Positions 22,147-35,639 of a stretch of DNA of 64,000 bases are shown here, in pieces; position 1 is the first letter of the stretch; the number at the start of each line of letters is the position of its first letter. Under the pieces are notes generated by a model that ran no database searches, was not told the DNA's origin, and saw only the letters and a program-made list of their open reading frames with translations. The translations under genes were made by a program, and so were the position numbers. This DNA is from Nageia nagi (Eukaryota > Pinophyta). The stretch covers positions 157,976,001-158,040,000 of the forward strand of contig JBITNC010000001.1 in assembly GCA_050084985.1 (NCBI GenBank), in the 5' to 3' direction.

Positions 22147-22771
22147 TGTAAATGCTTAAAAATGAATTTTTTGTATTAAATAATTCATTTTATAGCATCA
22201 AGGAATATTTATTGTAGAAAGGGTCAAAATATACCCAAGGCAATGTAATCAATGTAATAGACCATTGCATAATGTAAGAGATATCATATACCAAGAAAGA
22301 TACTACAAACAATGTAATATGCAATGATCCCAAGAATCAAAGAGCATCAAAACCTTGCTATAAAAGAATATCAAAAGCAACATAATCTCCAGATATGATG
22401 GTAGCTAGAAAGAAATATTAGAACTTGCAATATCATTTTATGCAACCAAAAAAGGTGTTTCATAACACCACCCATCCTTAGATTTTCTATACCCTTAGTC
22501 TTATTTCATGCATCTCAATTTTTGCTTATGGATTTGCATATTTTAATTTGTTAATTACATGCATACCTAAGGCTATTAATAGCATTTGTTTCTCATGGTA
22601 TATTGTTGCGATTGATGTAGGATTCCTATTATTTCATATGTATGTCAATTTGATGAAGAAATCTCATTTATCATGTTCATGATGATGTCATATTTTTGAT
22701 ATATGCTTCAATATTACATCATATAAGAATAGTGCTTTGATTTATTATTTATGCATTATTTTTAATCTACA
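22147..22771 (+). repeat. Element C, 3' LTR
   Basis: 625 bases, TGTAAATGC to AATCTACA, the fuller of the two LTR copies. The bipartite motif lies at 22549-22590. Confidence 0.9.
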
Positions 22772-22961
22772 ATGTGTATCCCTATCCAATAGAAAATCAT
22801 GGATAGTTGAGTGTGTCCATGTCCATGGTTAAACAAAGAAGCATATTGAGGTGAGTTCCATTAATGCTTATCACTAATATACATTTAGGTACTTATTTAT
22901 AGTTGGTATATTGGTGAACTAATGAGTACGATCATCAAGTAGTCATCCGTATTTGACTAAT

Positions 22962-23165
22962 GATGTAATAAGGAATTTATTAGGATTTTTACATAATCTA
23001 GTGTTTAGGTTTGTTAGGTGTTTATTCCATATTAGGAGGTCACGTGACTATTATTTAACACACAAGGCTTGTCATGATTTTTATTGTATAAATATATTTA
23101 TGATTATACAATTGAATGTATAATATTAAAAATTATAATATCCTCATACCTTTTGAAACTCAAGT
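22962..23165 (+). repeat. Possible old solo copia-type LTR
   Basis: A TGATGTAATAAGG start, a G-box CACGTG at 23041, a GTATAAATATATT TATA-like box near 23087 and an AATATTAAAAATTATAAT polyadenylation-like stretch occur in the order usual for small plant LTRs. There is no second copy in the window and no clear target duplication. Confidence 0.3.
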
Positions 23166-26100
23166 TAAATCTTAAGTTTTGTTTTCAATGCAAAATAATT
23201 ATTTTCTTGTACTAATTAAGAATTTAAAAAAATAAATGTTGGAGTATTAGTAGCCATTTGTTAGGTATAAATAACAAGAAATAATTATCTTCATTTATTT
23301 ATTGTTACTTAGAAAAACATATTCCATGGAGGAGATGATTCTTTAAGTAATATACTTATCAAATACAATAGGATGATTTATCAAAAGAAAATACAAACAT
23401 CTTTACTTTACACCATTAACAAGTAAAAAAAACTATCCATAATTTACCTTTTCAATAGTTAAAAATAATTTAATTCTTAACACTACATGAATATCAATTT
23501 CTTATAGTGGGATTAAATATTTTTGGCCACATGTTACAGTAGGAGTAGTAATACTAGCAAAAATAATATTAACAACAACAACAATTGGTAGTAGCAACAA
23601 AAAATAAACAACATTAACAACAATCGAACTAAAATGAATCATAATGAGGAGTGCAATGGTGGTTCTATTTTACCCTTTTTCTAACACCATATAAAAAAAT
23701 AACTCTTATGTGATTTCTATTAAATCATACATTATATTTATATTACATAAAAAACTATAAATGTACCAAAAAAGCAAGAGTAATTTCCCTAAAAAAAACT
23801 CAATAAAAAACTACTCTAAATAATAAATTACATACACATTTATGATGCAATACATATCCTAGAAACATTTAACATATATTTAAATATACTTTAATCTCTC
23901 TATTTCCATGTATCCTTGATTGTTTTATAAGATTCTTAAGTTACAATTTTTGTTTAAGGTTTGATTAACCATAACCTTTTTCAAAGATTTAAAACTTAAG
24001 GTACAAAGTTGAATGAATCAATTAAAGATAAAGTGAAAAGTTTGTTTATTATCATAAGATTATCCAATATACTAGTAGACATGTTGGTTAAGTTTTGAAC
24101 TAAATAAGGAGTTTGTATAAAAATAAAATAATTTATGATAATAATAAATATAATTATTTATCTACAAACTGATAATAGAAATATTATTGAATGATATTTG
24201 ACTAAGGGGATGCAATATGATAATATTCAACAAACTAGAGCACATAAGATCTACCAATAAGATTCAAATCTTATATCTTGTATACATCATTTGAGGAGTT
24301 TCAACCCTTTGAAACTTGTCACCAAGTCCTTCCCGAAAGGAAATTGATTATTCAATGGTTTTGAAGGGATTGATGGTTGTCCAAGATTTTGTAGGGGTTG
24401 GAATCAATATTGATAACCACAAAGTTCTTTCCATTGTGTTAGTATCAAAAAATAAATTTGAAAAATAGTTTCATTTGTTTACCCAACAATTTTAATTCAA
24501 GTAAATTGAATCTCATTTCCTCGAGGCATTAGGTACCCTATTATGTTTAGGATTGAACCTTTCCCTATGTTGTGGTAGGTATTAAGTGGCATGTATTCGA
24601 TCCAAGTGCGCAACATGAAGAGATAAAATTATGCATTAAATACCTATATCAACTAAATAAAGGTAATGAGAGGCTCAAAAATAAAAAATAAAAAAATGGC
24701 CACTTTGGCAACTTTCAAGGATTGAAAATATTTTATGAATAACAATGTGGTCAACCTTACTAGTCAAAACAGGGTTGTGATTGGCCTTATTATGGAGGTA
24801 TTTTGAATATTTGAAATAGGGTTGAGTATGTGAGTTCAACATCCTTATCTTATAGTCTAATCACTTCTAGTAGGCCTAAGATTAGCATTTTTGGCTCAAG
24901 AAGCTCTCTAATTTACTATAAATATTAGCAATAAATTCATTTATATCTTAGCTTTGCAATGATGATATTTAAATATTTAAAAGCATGGAAAAGAGAGATA
25001 TCTTAGTCTTATCAAAGATAATACTTGATCACAAAGAGAATTCATGATTTGAATTGACTTTGGATTCTCCTTTTATACCTTTCAAATGAAATAAAATAAT
25101 AATAAATTAGGTAACATTATCTTAAAAATATAATATAATTTATTGAAATTATCTTTTATTAATTAACTCATTTTAGATACCTAAATCATGATTTTAATAA
25201 ATAGAAAATCAAAATGAGGCATTGTTCTTTAATTTAAACAACTTTGTACTCACCTAAAAAAACTTAATTTTTAAAATGGTATCCTTGTGATAAATATTTA
25301 GAATAGATTATCACTTTATTTCTTCTCGAGTGATCAAATTACTTAATAATGTATAGTTGTTCTTCCTAAGATTCAACATGGGCATAAGAAGGTACTTTTT
25401 TTTAGTTTTGAGTCATGTGAGAAGGTTTTTAATTTATTTAAAATATCACCATGTTACTTTTGTAGAGGAAAATAATAAGAAAATCACATATAAAGATGGT
25501 TACTTTGTTTTAATCCACCACTAAGGAACCAAAGGATGGGGCCTATACATGAATGTTGCCTTTTATTTCTCAACAATTGTTACTAAGAAAATATAGCATG
25601 ATATTTTCATAAATAGGGTTCCATACCTATATTCATCTAATACATTCATAATGATGGCCTAATGCTTATATAATATAATTTAGGGTTCGTGATGATATGA
25701 GGATTTTCACTACTACTTTAGAATAACTTGAAAATCCTTGTACAACTTAACAAGCCTATTACAAAACAAAAATATTTCCAAGTTAACTATGATCTAGGAT
25801 TCCCACATAGGAATGCTATCGTTCATAGTTTATATTTTTTAGTGAGGTAACAATAAAAAGAGATTATATGTTCTATTTAGCATGTTCTACTCTTCTTTAA
25901 ATAAATATCTATTCACTCCTTCATAAATACAATGTAAAAGTTATATCATCTACACCATTCTAAGATTCATCTAATTTTTGTGAAGCATTTGGACATACTT
26001 CCTCAATGCCTCATGGTATAAAAGTAATCTTGGTTAAAACTTTGCAAGATCATATTCCTCATGATTATATATGTCTCAAACCTTAATATATAATGTTCAA

Positions 26101-28399
26101 AGGTTGATCCATAATAAAAAAAATGATTTTGATGAAAATAGGTTGGCTATTGTAGCAGTTGTAAAGAGATTTGACATTTTACTTCCAAATCTATGCTATG
26201 TTTATTCAAGATAACATGTGGATTGAATTGAAGTGGATGTTAAAACGTATATTCATAATCCATGAAATTGATTGACTTAAAAAATATTGGTAGCACAATA
26301 ATACATAATTTATATTGGTAATTGGGAGATATTGTGTTAAAATCTTAGGTGGTTCATATTTTTAAATAAAATTATCTTATATGGAAGATTATTTTCATAT
26401 CACAATTTAGTCAAGTTTCACTACTACACATATTTATCATGGGACAAATGCAAACAAGGTGAAATATTTTTTTTAAGTTATCGTAAATGTGACTTAATAA
26501 TCAAATTAATTTAAATGTATAACAAACCTAGGAATTATTCAATAATGATAATGAAAAATATAGTAGTGAGGTAATGATCAAATAATTTACAACAAATAAG
26601 AACAATGATAGAGTGAACAATATGAATAATTGCCTAATTTATCAAATTAAATCTATACCTATCAATATGAGAGAATATATATAATACATGTTGTCCTTAC
26701 CTAGAACTAGAATTGAATATTGGATTTGGACTTATCAAAATGCCAAGACTTGTGTGTAGTATTTGAGTGTAAAAGGCCTTGCAAATGAAACATCAATGTT
26801 AGGATGTATACCAAGCACACGTGTTAGATAACTTTAACAAATGATGTTTCAATGAAGATGGATCATGGTATTCCTATAATTCAATAAGCTTATAATAGTT
26901 AAAAAAAAAGCAAAAGATGGATGGAAAAAGTCATGTGCTAAATAAAATCTCAAATATTTATAGGTGGTATTAAGATATAACAATCATAAAGAATGTGAAT
27001 GAGAGTTATCAATACTAAGATTTAATAGGCATATCATATGTACATATTCTCCTTATATATGCAATTATCCTTTTGGCCCAAGCTAGCTTGCTTAGTGCTC
27101 CCTTGATCCTTACAACATAAAAGAAGGAAATAACATGAGATAATGTGCATGTTGACATAACATGATAATATATCATAAATGATATCAAAATAAAATATGC
27201 GAGGGCACACACACACACACAAGTACATGCACATGTGTGCACACACATAAATATATCTTCAAATATGTTATTAGTGTAATTAGGTCTAAAAATGAACATG
27301 CTCAAATAGGGAAAAAATTATAGATTATGTTAATGTTGAAGCATATGTTTTCTTTTCTCATTTAAATGTTTTCTATAATTCCAATATTTGTAGGTTTTGA
27401 TTTGATATAGGAATAAAGAGCATGATACAAGCTTGAAAGCACCATAATTTCATGTTTTCATAAGGTAATTATAAAAGGTGTGCTCCATGTAAACTTCTAC
27501 TTTGAAGAGATATCTTTGATTGCACATAATATTTATGTAGTTAATGACAAGTTTAAAAAATATTGCAATAAAATTAAATTTTCTTTAGAGTGGATCACAA
27601 TTGATGAAACTCTACAAATAAGTTTAATAACTCATACATGAGCCACTTCCAAAAATTTGAAATTCAAACCATGTCTCCATGGTATTTTTAACAATGTAAG
27701 TTTTTACAATAACATTTTTTGAACACACAATTTTTTAGTTTTTATTTTCCAAATACCCTATGTTTTATGAAAAAAGCTTCAAACACCATTCACTAATTTT
27801 ACCACCCTTCTCTTATGTGAAATTACATTTTTTCCCATACACAAATTAACAATATTGATTTGAAATTTACACAACATTAATGCTCAATAATATTGTCTAT
27901 GAAGTCCTACTATGAAATAGAATGGAATCTAAAAACTTTTTACTTGTGAATATGGGTCCTTAATCAAAATATAAAGGAAATTCTTCAACAAAGTATGCCC
28001 TTTCCCTAGTGTAAGACACCCACATGAAATAATGAGGGTATTGAATTTGCAAATTGTGTTGCATCCATTAGATAAGCACATGTGGCCACATTGTGAATCT
28101 CTTGCAAAAACTCTCATTACATATAAAGTTCTAAAAAGGCTCTATCCTTCTATTTCTCTCCAAATGATAAACATGATCCTCCATTATACCCTTGCAATTT
28201 ATTATACGATGCTTATTAATGGATGATGGCCCACTATGTAAACCATTTTTTGTTAGAATTTAGAACCCATGTAGCAATTAAGACTAGAATCTAGGACCTG
28301 TTGAATGCTAGGACATGTGCTTTATTAGTAAGTTATCTACCATCCCTTTTGATTATTTTTATAGAGTATATATTATCCTCTTAACATTTATGGGAGTCT
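23166..28399. other. AT-rich spacer, no gene recognised
   Basis: Five kilobases without a domain signature on either strand. An AAC-rich simple tract lies at about 23565-23625, and a short (CA)n run at 27206-27221 inside a GCACAC/GTGTGC palindromic stretch. Open frames at 27015-27305 (minus) come from this repeat, not from a gene. Confidence 0.5.
27206..27250. repeat. CA microsatellite with mirrored TGTG/CACA segment
   Basis: (CA)8 at 27206-27221, then ACATGCACATGTGTGCACACAC, which is partly self-complementary. Confidence 0.85.
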
Positions 28400-28715
28400 T
28401 GTATATGAAGCTCTATCCCATTTGTTGAAATCTTGGGTGGGGGCTATATTCTAGCATACAAGGAGCTTAGAACCATAAGCATTTTCAACATATAGAGGGC
28501 TATAAATATGTTAAATAAAATAAAATGAAAGAATCACCAATGATTTTATTTTCAAATTCTATATCAAACCCCATCCCATTTATTGAAATCTTGGGTGGGG
28601 GATATATATTACAATACAATGAAACTTAAAACCACAAGCGTTTCAACATATACAATGATATAAATGCATTAGATGAAATAAAATAGAAGTCAACCATGAA
28701 TTTATTTCAAATCCT
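28400..28715. repeat. Two-copy tandem duplication, period 158
   Basis: TCCCATTTRTTGAAATCTTGGG starts at 28416 and 28574. Both units go on through GGTGGGGG, a TTTCAACATATA stretch and AAATAAAAT before diverging. Confidence 0.85.
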
Positions 28716-29039
28716 ATGCAATTCTTCTTTGATTTTTTTTATATTGGTAATATAAGGGGTTTTGAAAGGTATCCCAAACCTTTTACATCCTTAGGGAAAC
28801 TAAGTAATAATCATTCAAGCCCTAGATGAAATCAAAAAGTAAACTACATATATTGCAAAGCACCAAGTACATCCATAAAAAAATAAACACCATATATATC
28901 TTGAAGATCCATCAAAACATACCAAATTAATAAAACAAGAAAAGATTGATACACCATAAACTACCATAAACTATCATTCATAATCCCACTACAAATACAA
29001 CCAACATCTGAAACAAAACCAAGATCAAACATCCCTCTA

Positions 29040-29650
29040 TGAGATTCTTGATCCTCACATTATCTTCTTCAAGGTAAAGATTCATTTCTTTAGATCCTTC
29101 ATGTGCTCCTTCACCTCCTCCACGTTATGCACCATCATTTGAATTATCATTTTGGAGGAAGCATTTAACTCCTTTACATTCCAGTAGTGTTGATCTAGTG
29201 CTTTCATGAGATTTGAAAGTTGCATTGATTTGGACAAGTCCTTAATAATACCTTTAACATTTTTTGATTGTATAAGATTTTGTAGGAAATCACTTAATAT
29301 TTTATTTAAGAATTTTTTGAGTTTATACAAGTTTGTTAATGTGGCATTACATTTGATGTTAATTTTGAATTCTTATAAAACATTATCTATAAGATCCTCA
29401 AAATTCTAAAAATTATCATTTGGTAAATTTTGATATCACAGGAGGTCATTACTTGTTCAACTTTTGAAAAATGCCCTAGTCATGAGATTTCATTGTTCTT
29501 GAATTTGATCACCTCATTTTAAATTTGAGTATGTGCTATCTAGGGTCTTCTATACCATTGTATTTGGTATAGCTTGGGAGATCCTTTTTTAGTAGTATTA
29601 GTGTGTTTCTTGAACATAAAGATTTTTGAATGCTTTTGTATGAAGTTATG
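29040..29650 (-). pseudogene. Possible gag remnant, minus strand
   Basis: On the minus strand near 29535-29600 the sequence reads PSYTKYNGIEDP, similar to the opening of many Ty3/gypsy capsid regions. It is followed by an open stretch of 82 codons (29330 to 29082) rich in Lys, Leu and heptad-like spacing, possibly coiled coil. No LTRs were found for it. The evidence is thin: it could be another coiled-coil protein relic. Confidence 0.3.
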
Positions 29651-29989
29651 ATGTTGTGGTGTGAACTAGAACCTTTACTTTGGTTATTCTTTAATTCTTG
29701 GAGTGTTTAATTTACCTCTTTGGATAATATAGTTTATCCTAATATTTTGTTCATTATGCCTCAAGTTGTTGTTTAGGATATTCTACTTTAGAATTTGTTT
29801 TGAAAATATTCCTTTTTTATTTTTGTATTACAATTGGAGGATTTTTCTAAACTTCATCAATTCCATCTATTATTCTTTAGGGGATAATTTTTTGAAAAAT
29901 AAGTTATTTTTTTCTTCATTGTATGAAATTTGATAAAATCCTAAATGTAATTTCACACATAATTAAACAAATTCAACTAAACAAGCCTC

Positions 29990-31140
29990 CACATCTAGCC
30001 TATAAGGGCATAAATAGGTATCAAACACCTTAATATGCAAATGTTAGGGTTAGGGCATGAGATACAAGCAATTACAACCTCACAATACCAACATTTGTCT
30101 TATACATTCACATACATGTAAAGATAATCCAACAATATAAATAGACAAGTATACATAGTACAAATATGAGATCCAATAGCCCATGACTTGCATTAATGAT
30201 GTAGAATGAATCTAGATACAATACCAAGTCCAAAGGGTTCAACATTGGCCTCTAAGGAGCTAACTAGGGCATAATGAATGTCTTTACTACTGGATGGATG
30301 GAATAATGAATGGGATAGCCTTGCTCCCTTAGAATTAGCATCCTCTCCATCGAAGGAGCCCTCCTCAAACCCTAGAGACCAATTGAAAGGTATAAGCTCG
30401 ACCTCAAAATACCACCAAATGGGCTAAGGTGTTGCACAAAAGCCATAGATTAACAAGATCCCTCAGCCTATCAACCCTCATAGATGTTATACCTAGGGAT
30501 CTTGTTTGACTTTGTGCTAAGACTTATATCCTTTGGATGGTGCAAGTAATATTATCAAATATGTATATCTAATAATAAGGCTCCAAGGGCTAATATAGCT
30601 TTCCTAGATATGGATCTCACCTCAATGTCATCACCCAATCCCCTCAAGCCCCAATGTTGGCACCTGGGAGTCATTATAGACCCAGTGTAGGTATCTGGGC
30701 CTCCCTCATGCTACACATGTGTCTAATAATGCGTACATGGGTCAAGAAGGCATGCATGGGTCAAGAAGGTATGTGTGGGAATCTAGAGGAAACATGGGGG
30801 TCTATAAGTCTCCCTAAGATTGGTGCATGTGTACAAGTGCTTCCAATCTCAATGTTGGGGCCATTAAGTGCTCATCCATACTCTAAGTGCTAAATAGACC
30901 TTGGGATTCCCACAATCATATTTTGAGATCTCTAAGTACATTAAAACTCATTAAACTACACTTGGGATGGATATGTTCCACTTGGGGCTCATAGTGGGGT
31001 CCAATGACCCATTAAGTATTCTATCCCAAATACTAACTTAAAAGCATAATTAAATAATTAATAATTAATAATTAAATATGATACAAAGAGGAAATCCATT
31101 GGATTATATAATTAAGTATAATAATCAAAGGGGGATGTCA
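29990..31140. other. Block of higher GC content, origin unclear
   Basis: GC rises to about 40% compared with the flanks. Contains a 19-bp tandem pair (CATGGGTCAAGAAGG at 30736 and 30755) and a run of AATTAATAATT units near 31045-31070. It closes with TCAAAGGGGGATGTCA, which looks like an LTR end or a polypurine tract plus LTR start. A matching start TGTCATCACCC occurs at 30626, but the flanking five bases do not match, so a solo LTR is only possible. Confidence 0.35.
30736..30774. repeat. 19-bp tandem pair
   Basis: CATGGGTCAAGAAGGCATG followed directly by CATGGGTCAAGAAGGTATG. Confidence 0.9.
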
Positions 31141-32920
31141 TAAATTCATAAGGCTTCCACCTAATATTTTCTTTCATTAGGTATTAACACCATGAAATTG
31201 AGAAGTGATGCATCATCTTGAATTTTTTGAAAAGTGGTGGTTTGATTCTATTGATGTTGTTGTACCCTTGGGCCTAATGGCTCTAAAGTACCAGTTTCTA
31301 CTTTTATTACTTCTTTAAGTATCAAACATTGGCCTTGGGTAGTATTTTAAAGGATACACTATGATGTAGGCATTTCTAATATTATTGTGATAAATAATAA
31401 TGGCAGGTAAGTAAGTGAAGGTGAAATAAGATAAAGGGATAATCTGGGATATAACAAACTTAGTTTAGTAGTAGTATAAGATCCGTCAAGTTTTGAAGTT
31501 CCAAAGGTGGTGAAAATAATAGTGAATGAAATCAAAGGAAAAAATAGAGCTTTCCAAAAATATGACACCCTAAATTTGAAAACAAGGGGCTTTTCAAATT
31601 AAGGTTTCGAAAGAAAACCAAGGGGCTAAAACAAAAAACCTAGGATTTTGGCAAAAAGAGCATACACAATGAAAATAAAGAGTTGGGTTCACTAATTTGT
31701 ATGTAAAATAAAGAATAATGTATTAAAATATGTACAATTTATTTATATGATCAAAATTATGCATAATATTTACAAAATAAAAATATATTATAGTAGTATT
31801 TAGTGTGAGATCTAATAATTAGGAATATGTGGAATTTACAAGAGGAGACACAAAGTTATTTGTAGGTTTCATATTGGAGGTAGGTTGAGACATCATATTG
31901 CATTAGAGAAAAAAACCTGGTATTTTGAAGTGAATAAATGACAAACTTGCAATATACAAGTTTGAACTTGGCTTTTGGGACTAGTTTGGGGTCAATTTGG
32001 CTTAGGGACCCAATTGCCTCGATTATGGAACATAGGTCCCAAAATGCCTACATACAAGATTCAAGGTTTAGAATGCCCATGTTTTGGGAATTGCACATTT
32101 TTAGGGCATGATAACTTCCAATTGATGCATTTTATAGGGTTTTGCATGGTTTAGCTTTTAGTACCCACCTTATGAAATTCTACTTTTATACTTGCAAATA
32201 TGACTTAAATAAATACTTGGAAAAATATGATAAGTCTTGTAGAAGATCTACAATATATTAGTGTTAGAGCATGTTAAAGTGATTATCTCATAGAATTATG
32301 AGGTTCTTGGTTCTAAAACACATCAATCTATCAAATTAATCTTTTACTTTTGCTTTATATATAGATTTGACAAATTTAATTTTGATTTCATCTAGATTGC
32401 CTAGGTGGATGTGTATATAGGATAATATAAAATTGGAAGATATTACTAAAGTTAATTCAAAATAACCCCAAGTGCACCCAAATTAGCATTTTGCATAGAT
32501 TAAGTAAATCATTTAAATAAAATAATTTTTAGATAATTAAAATGCAAAAATCCCTAGAGTGTTTCCTATCTATTTTTGAGTCTTGAATATGTTATCATTT
32601 TTTTCGGTAAGGATAAAAAAATTCTAAAAAAATTGTAGAGGGTTTTTTATATAGGACCCAAAAACTTGTTTAAAAAAGTTTGAAATTGAAAGAGTAATAA
32701 GCTACCTAATTTATTTTATAGAACATAGCTTGGTAGCTAAATAATTGGTTACCATTGACCAATTTTAACAAGTTTCATTCTCTTGATAGCCTTTTACATG
32801 GCTACCTAAAGCTTACATTCATTTAGTAGCCAATACAACATTTGATTCACTAAGATGACTATATTTATTTTGATTTATTTGCTTTGGTAATCTTTCTTAA
32901 TTTTTCCTTTTTCAAGTAAA
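31141..32920. other. AT-rich spacer, no gene recognised
   Basis: No domain was seen on either strand. TGACACCCTAAATTTG at 31562 has the look of an LTR start, but I found no partner end. A cluster of GGTAGC/GGCTACC hexamers lies at about 32700-32850. Confidence 0.4.
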
Positions 32921-32929
32921 CAACTTGAA

Positions 32930-34160
32930 TGGGTTTAAAGTATTAAGCCATAGGTGCCATCGCTTATTCTTCTACAAGTAGGCCTTCATATCTCCTTTCT
33001 TCTTCATCATATATTGTTGTGTTTAGAAGTAATTTCCTATCTGACCTCTCTTTGTTGGATCATTTCCACCTTTCAATACTTCCTTGATTGTTTTTTATGT
33101 TCCTAATTCAATATCTCTTTCAGCCTCTTCTATCCTTTTAACTTGGTTTCTTATTTTTCCTTGAGCTCTTATCTCTATTATAGAACCAACTTGGGGTTTT
33201 TTAGATGCAACTTTCTCTAATCTAATTGACTTTTTCCTCAAGGAAGTTCAATATTTTAAGGCTTCTTTTTCTTCATCATCTTCTTTGTATTCTTTCACAT
33301 TCTTTACTTCTTTTTTTTTTTCCTTTTGAGTATCATCTTTTTTATCATGGTTGATATATTCCTCCTTTGTTTCTTCTTTAGTTGTAGTGTTATTATCATC
33401 CCTAGCTTTATTTAAATTTTGAATCTAATTGAAATGATTGGGCAACTCAAAAATTGATCCTTGATTTTATCCTTATGGTGTTGGTGATGTCTCTTCCTGG
33501 TTGGAGTGAGGGATTACCTTTCTTTTTTTTGATTACCTCCATTCTTCATTATTTGTTGTAGGTTGTGTAGTGCTTGCCTCTTGGTATTTTGGGGTGAGAT
33601 TGGTGTTAATTTGATTATCTATAGGTTGTTTTCACCACAATAATCTATTTGTAGGCTTCCTTTAAAGTGGAAAATTCAGTTCTTTATGTCCTACTATTTT
33701 GTAGTTTGTACAAAATAACTCATTTGGGTTTTCATAATTTATTTCTTGCATCCTTGAAGTACCATCTTCATAGAAGAGTTTAAATTCCTTTGGAATATTT
33801 TTTTCAAGCTCTACTTTTACACATAATCTTGTCTCTAGTAGTATCTTCTTGGATACCATCATGGGACAAACTATTATGAGCTTTTTGAATGCTCTTGCAA
33901 TTCCCTCTAAAATCTTATGGTGCCAAAAATTTAGAGGGAGATTTAGGAGGCAAACCCAAACTAGTACTATGCATATTTACATTATAGCCAAATCAAAATT
34001 CAAATCCCATTGTTGTAAGTACAAGACTCTTTTACCAGAGAAGTATGGGTTGTTGCTCAAACATTTCTCCTTGTCTTCCTGGAGAGAAAATCTAAAGTTG
34101 ATGAAGTCATGAGGGAGTGTTGCTATTTGAACATTGCCTTTAAGTGTCCATCTTCTCTTT
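32930..34160 (-). pseudogene. L1-type LINE ORF1 relic (DUF4283 plus zinc knuckle)
   Basis: On the minus strand from about 34160, reading across stops and frameshifts, the segment KRRWTLKGNVQIATLP, then W...N..LAI, V.LLNLPLNFWH and IA.AFKK matches the DUF4283 domain of plant L1 ORF1. The open piece 33862-33662 continues ETRLCVKVELEKNIP...YENPNELFCTNYKIVGHKELNFP, a zinc-knuckle of the C..C....GH....C type with two cysteines lost. A long Lys/Glu-rich linker (33450-33200) and an IRNQVKRIEEAERDI block follow. No ORF2 endonuclease or RT follows within the next kilobase, so it is a partial copy. ORF1 protein would bind LINE RNA. Confidence 0.7.
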
Positions 34161-34744
34161 ACCTAGTTGTGAATATAATCTAAGTTGAGTCTTAAAACCC
34201 ATAGCTTTCTAACTAGAAATTGGGTTCCTTATGCATAGATCTGGTCCTTGATTGAGTTTGGAATGTGAAGTGTCTCATTGTCTTGAGATGCTATCAAGGT
34301 TAGACCTTGGTCTATTGATGGCTTTAGCTTGAATAGGTCCCTCTAGGCCAGTTTTGCATTCCTCTAAGTTTCAGATGATCCAGGTTAAGAAATACAATGT
34401 GAGGATTTCATATTTAGGATTGGGAAGGGATTGACAAGTTGAAGAAAGCCTTTTGATGGGCAAGCAATACAAAATGGATGATCAAAAGCCAAGGGTCGAA
34501 TGTCAAAGGGTTGATAGGTTGAGGATGTGAGCACATAAGAGAGGAGTAATAAGGAAAGTTTTGAACCCTTGTTATCATTTTGCTAATGATAATGTTTGTA
34601 ATTTGTTAAAATGCAAGACTATGAATGTAAATCTTGCACTCAATTGTCATGCATGTTGCTAAAGAATAATCTTGTCTTATACCCATCTTTTTTCTAGTGT
34701 TCTAATTCTCATTTTCAATCTTGGAATGGATTAGATTGTGCCTC
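34161..34744. other. Spacer between LINE relic and element G
   Basis: May include the 5' end of the LINE on the minus strand. No other feature was recognised. Confidence 0.4.
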
Positions 34745-35503
34745 TATAGGTACATAAAATTTATTTTATATTTAATTAAATCAATTATTTGTGTTTCCTA
34801 TAAATAATATTGTAATTGATGTAATATGCAAATATCAAGAGAGGATCATGTAATAAGAAAGGTGTAGATCTCAAGAAGAGTGTCAAAATAGCTATAAAAG
34901 ATGATCATTGTAAGACATTTAGTAAGATAGGCAAGTCCAAGGTGAGATCCATAATACAACGATGTCTCTTGACACCAGTTTCATACTTGGATCTTGTTAT
35001 AACTAAAGCTCAAGTTCATAATTTATCATTCTACATATTAGAGTCAATAAGGATGCTTCCAAGATGATCATGATAAAAGTGGGGCACCTAGATCTACAAG
35101 AAATGGATTATCATCGACCAATTTTTGTCCATAATTTGACATCTTGAATCTAGGGATTTACTAAAGGAACATCCAAGATCATTATCCAAAAAACATGACA
35201 TCCAAATCCATTAGAAATGGATCAAAAATAGTCCTCCCTAAGTGGTCCTTAATGGGCCATCTGCGATCCTTTTTCTAGTGAATTATGTGAAATAATTTTA
35301 GTTCTTAAATGCTCATTTTTAATCCAAAAGGGCTCATGTGCCCACTCATTTTACATGTACTTGGAAATATCTATTCAATTATATGGTTTTCATATGAATT
35401 AGGGATCAAATATATGAAGATATTTATTAAATGAGTTATTTAGTTAATTCATTTTTATATATCTTCATAAGGATGAACTCATATGCTTTAGAGGATTTTT
35501 TTC
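34745..35503 (+). repeat. Element G, left LTR
   Basis: Aligns with 36403-36546 plus 37275-37861; shared landmarks are GTAATTGATG, GTGTAGATCTCA, TTTGACATCTTGAATCTAGG and CCTTTTTCTAGTGAATTA. Confidence 0.8.
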
Positions 35504-35639
35504 CTTTGGAAAAAATTCAAGTAGATCTTAAATGAGCTTCTTTTGATCTTAGTTTTCTTTCAAGTCTTCATTGGCCATTGCTTCAATAGATACCAAGGTT
35601 GATGCATTGTGACATTGCTTAAATAGATAACAGTGTTGA

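Larger units (their letters stand above)
14886..22771 (+). mobile_element. Element C, Ty3/gypsy Tat-type retrotransposon
   Basis: Bounded by LTRs of about 520 (14886-15405, with an internal deletion) and 625 bases (22147-22771). Both begin TGTA and end TACA. Flanks ATATG (14881-14885) and ATGTG (22772-22776) agree at four of five positions, a likely decayed target duplication. The interior has gag, protease, RT, Ty3-type RNase H, a second archaeal-like RNase H, and integrase with a GPF tail. Dual RNase H is established for the plant Tat lineage. The 3' UTR carries a ~191-bp tandem repeat. Same lineage as element D, but more decayed. Confidence 0.9.

Noticed and set aside
27015-27305. Overlapping minus-strand open frames of 96 and 70 codons
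   Set aside because: They run through the CA repeat (Cys/Val/Thr repeats) and have no domain; produced by the microsatellite.
30048-30059. TTAGGGTTAGGG, telomere-like
   Set aside because: Only two units, and plant telomeres use TTTAGGG; chance occurrence.
30626-31140. Solo LTR TGTCATCACCC...GGGGGATGTCA
   Set aside because: The ends are partly inverted, but flanks CTCAA and TAAAT do not match; kept only as a possibility.
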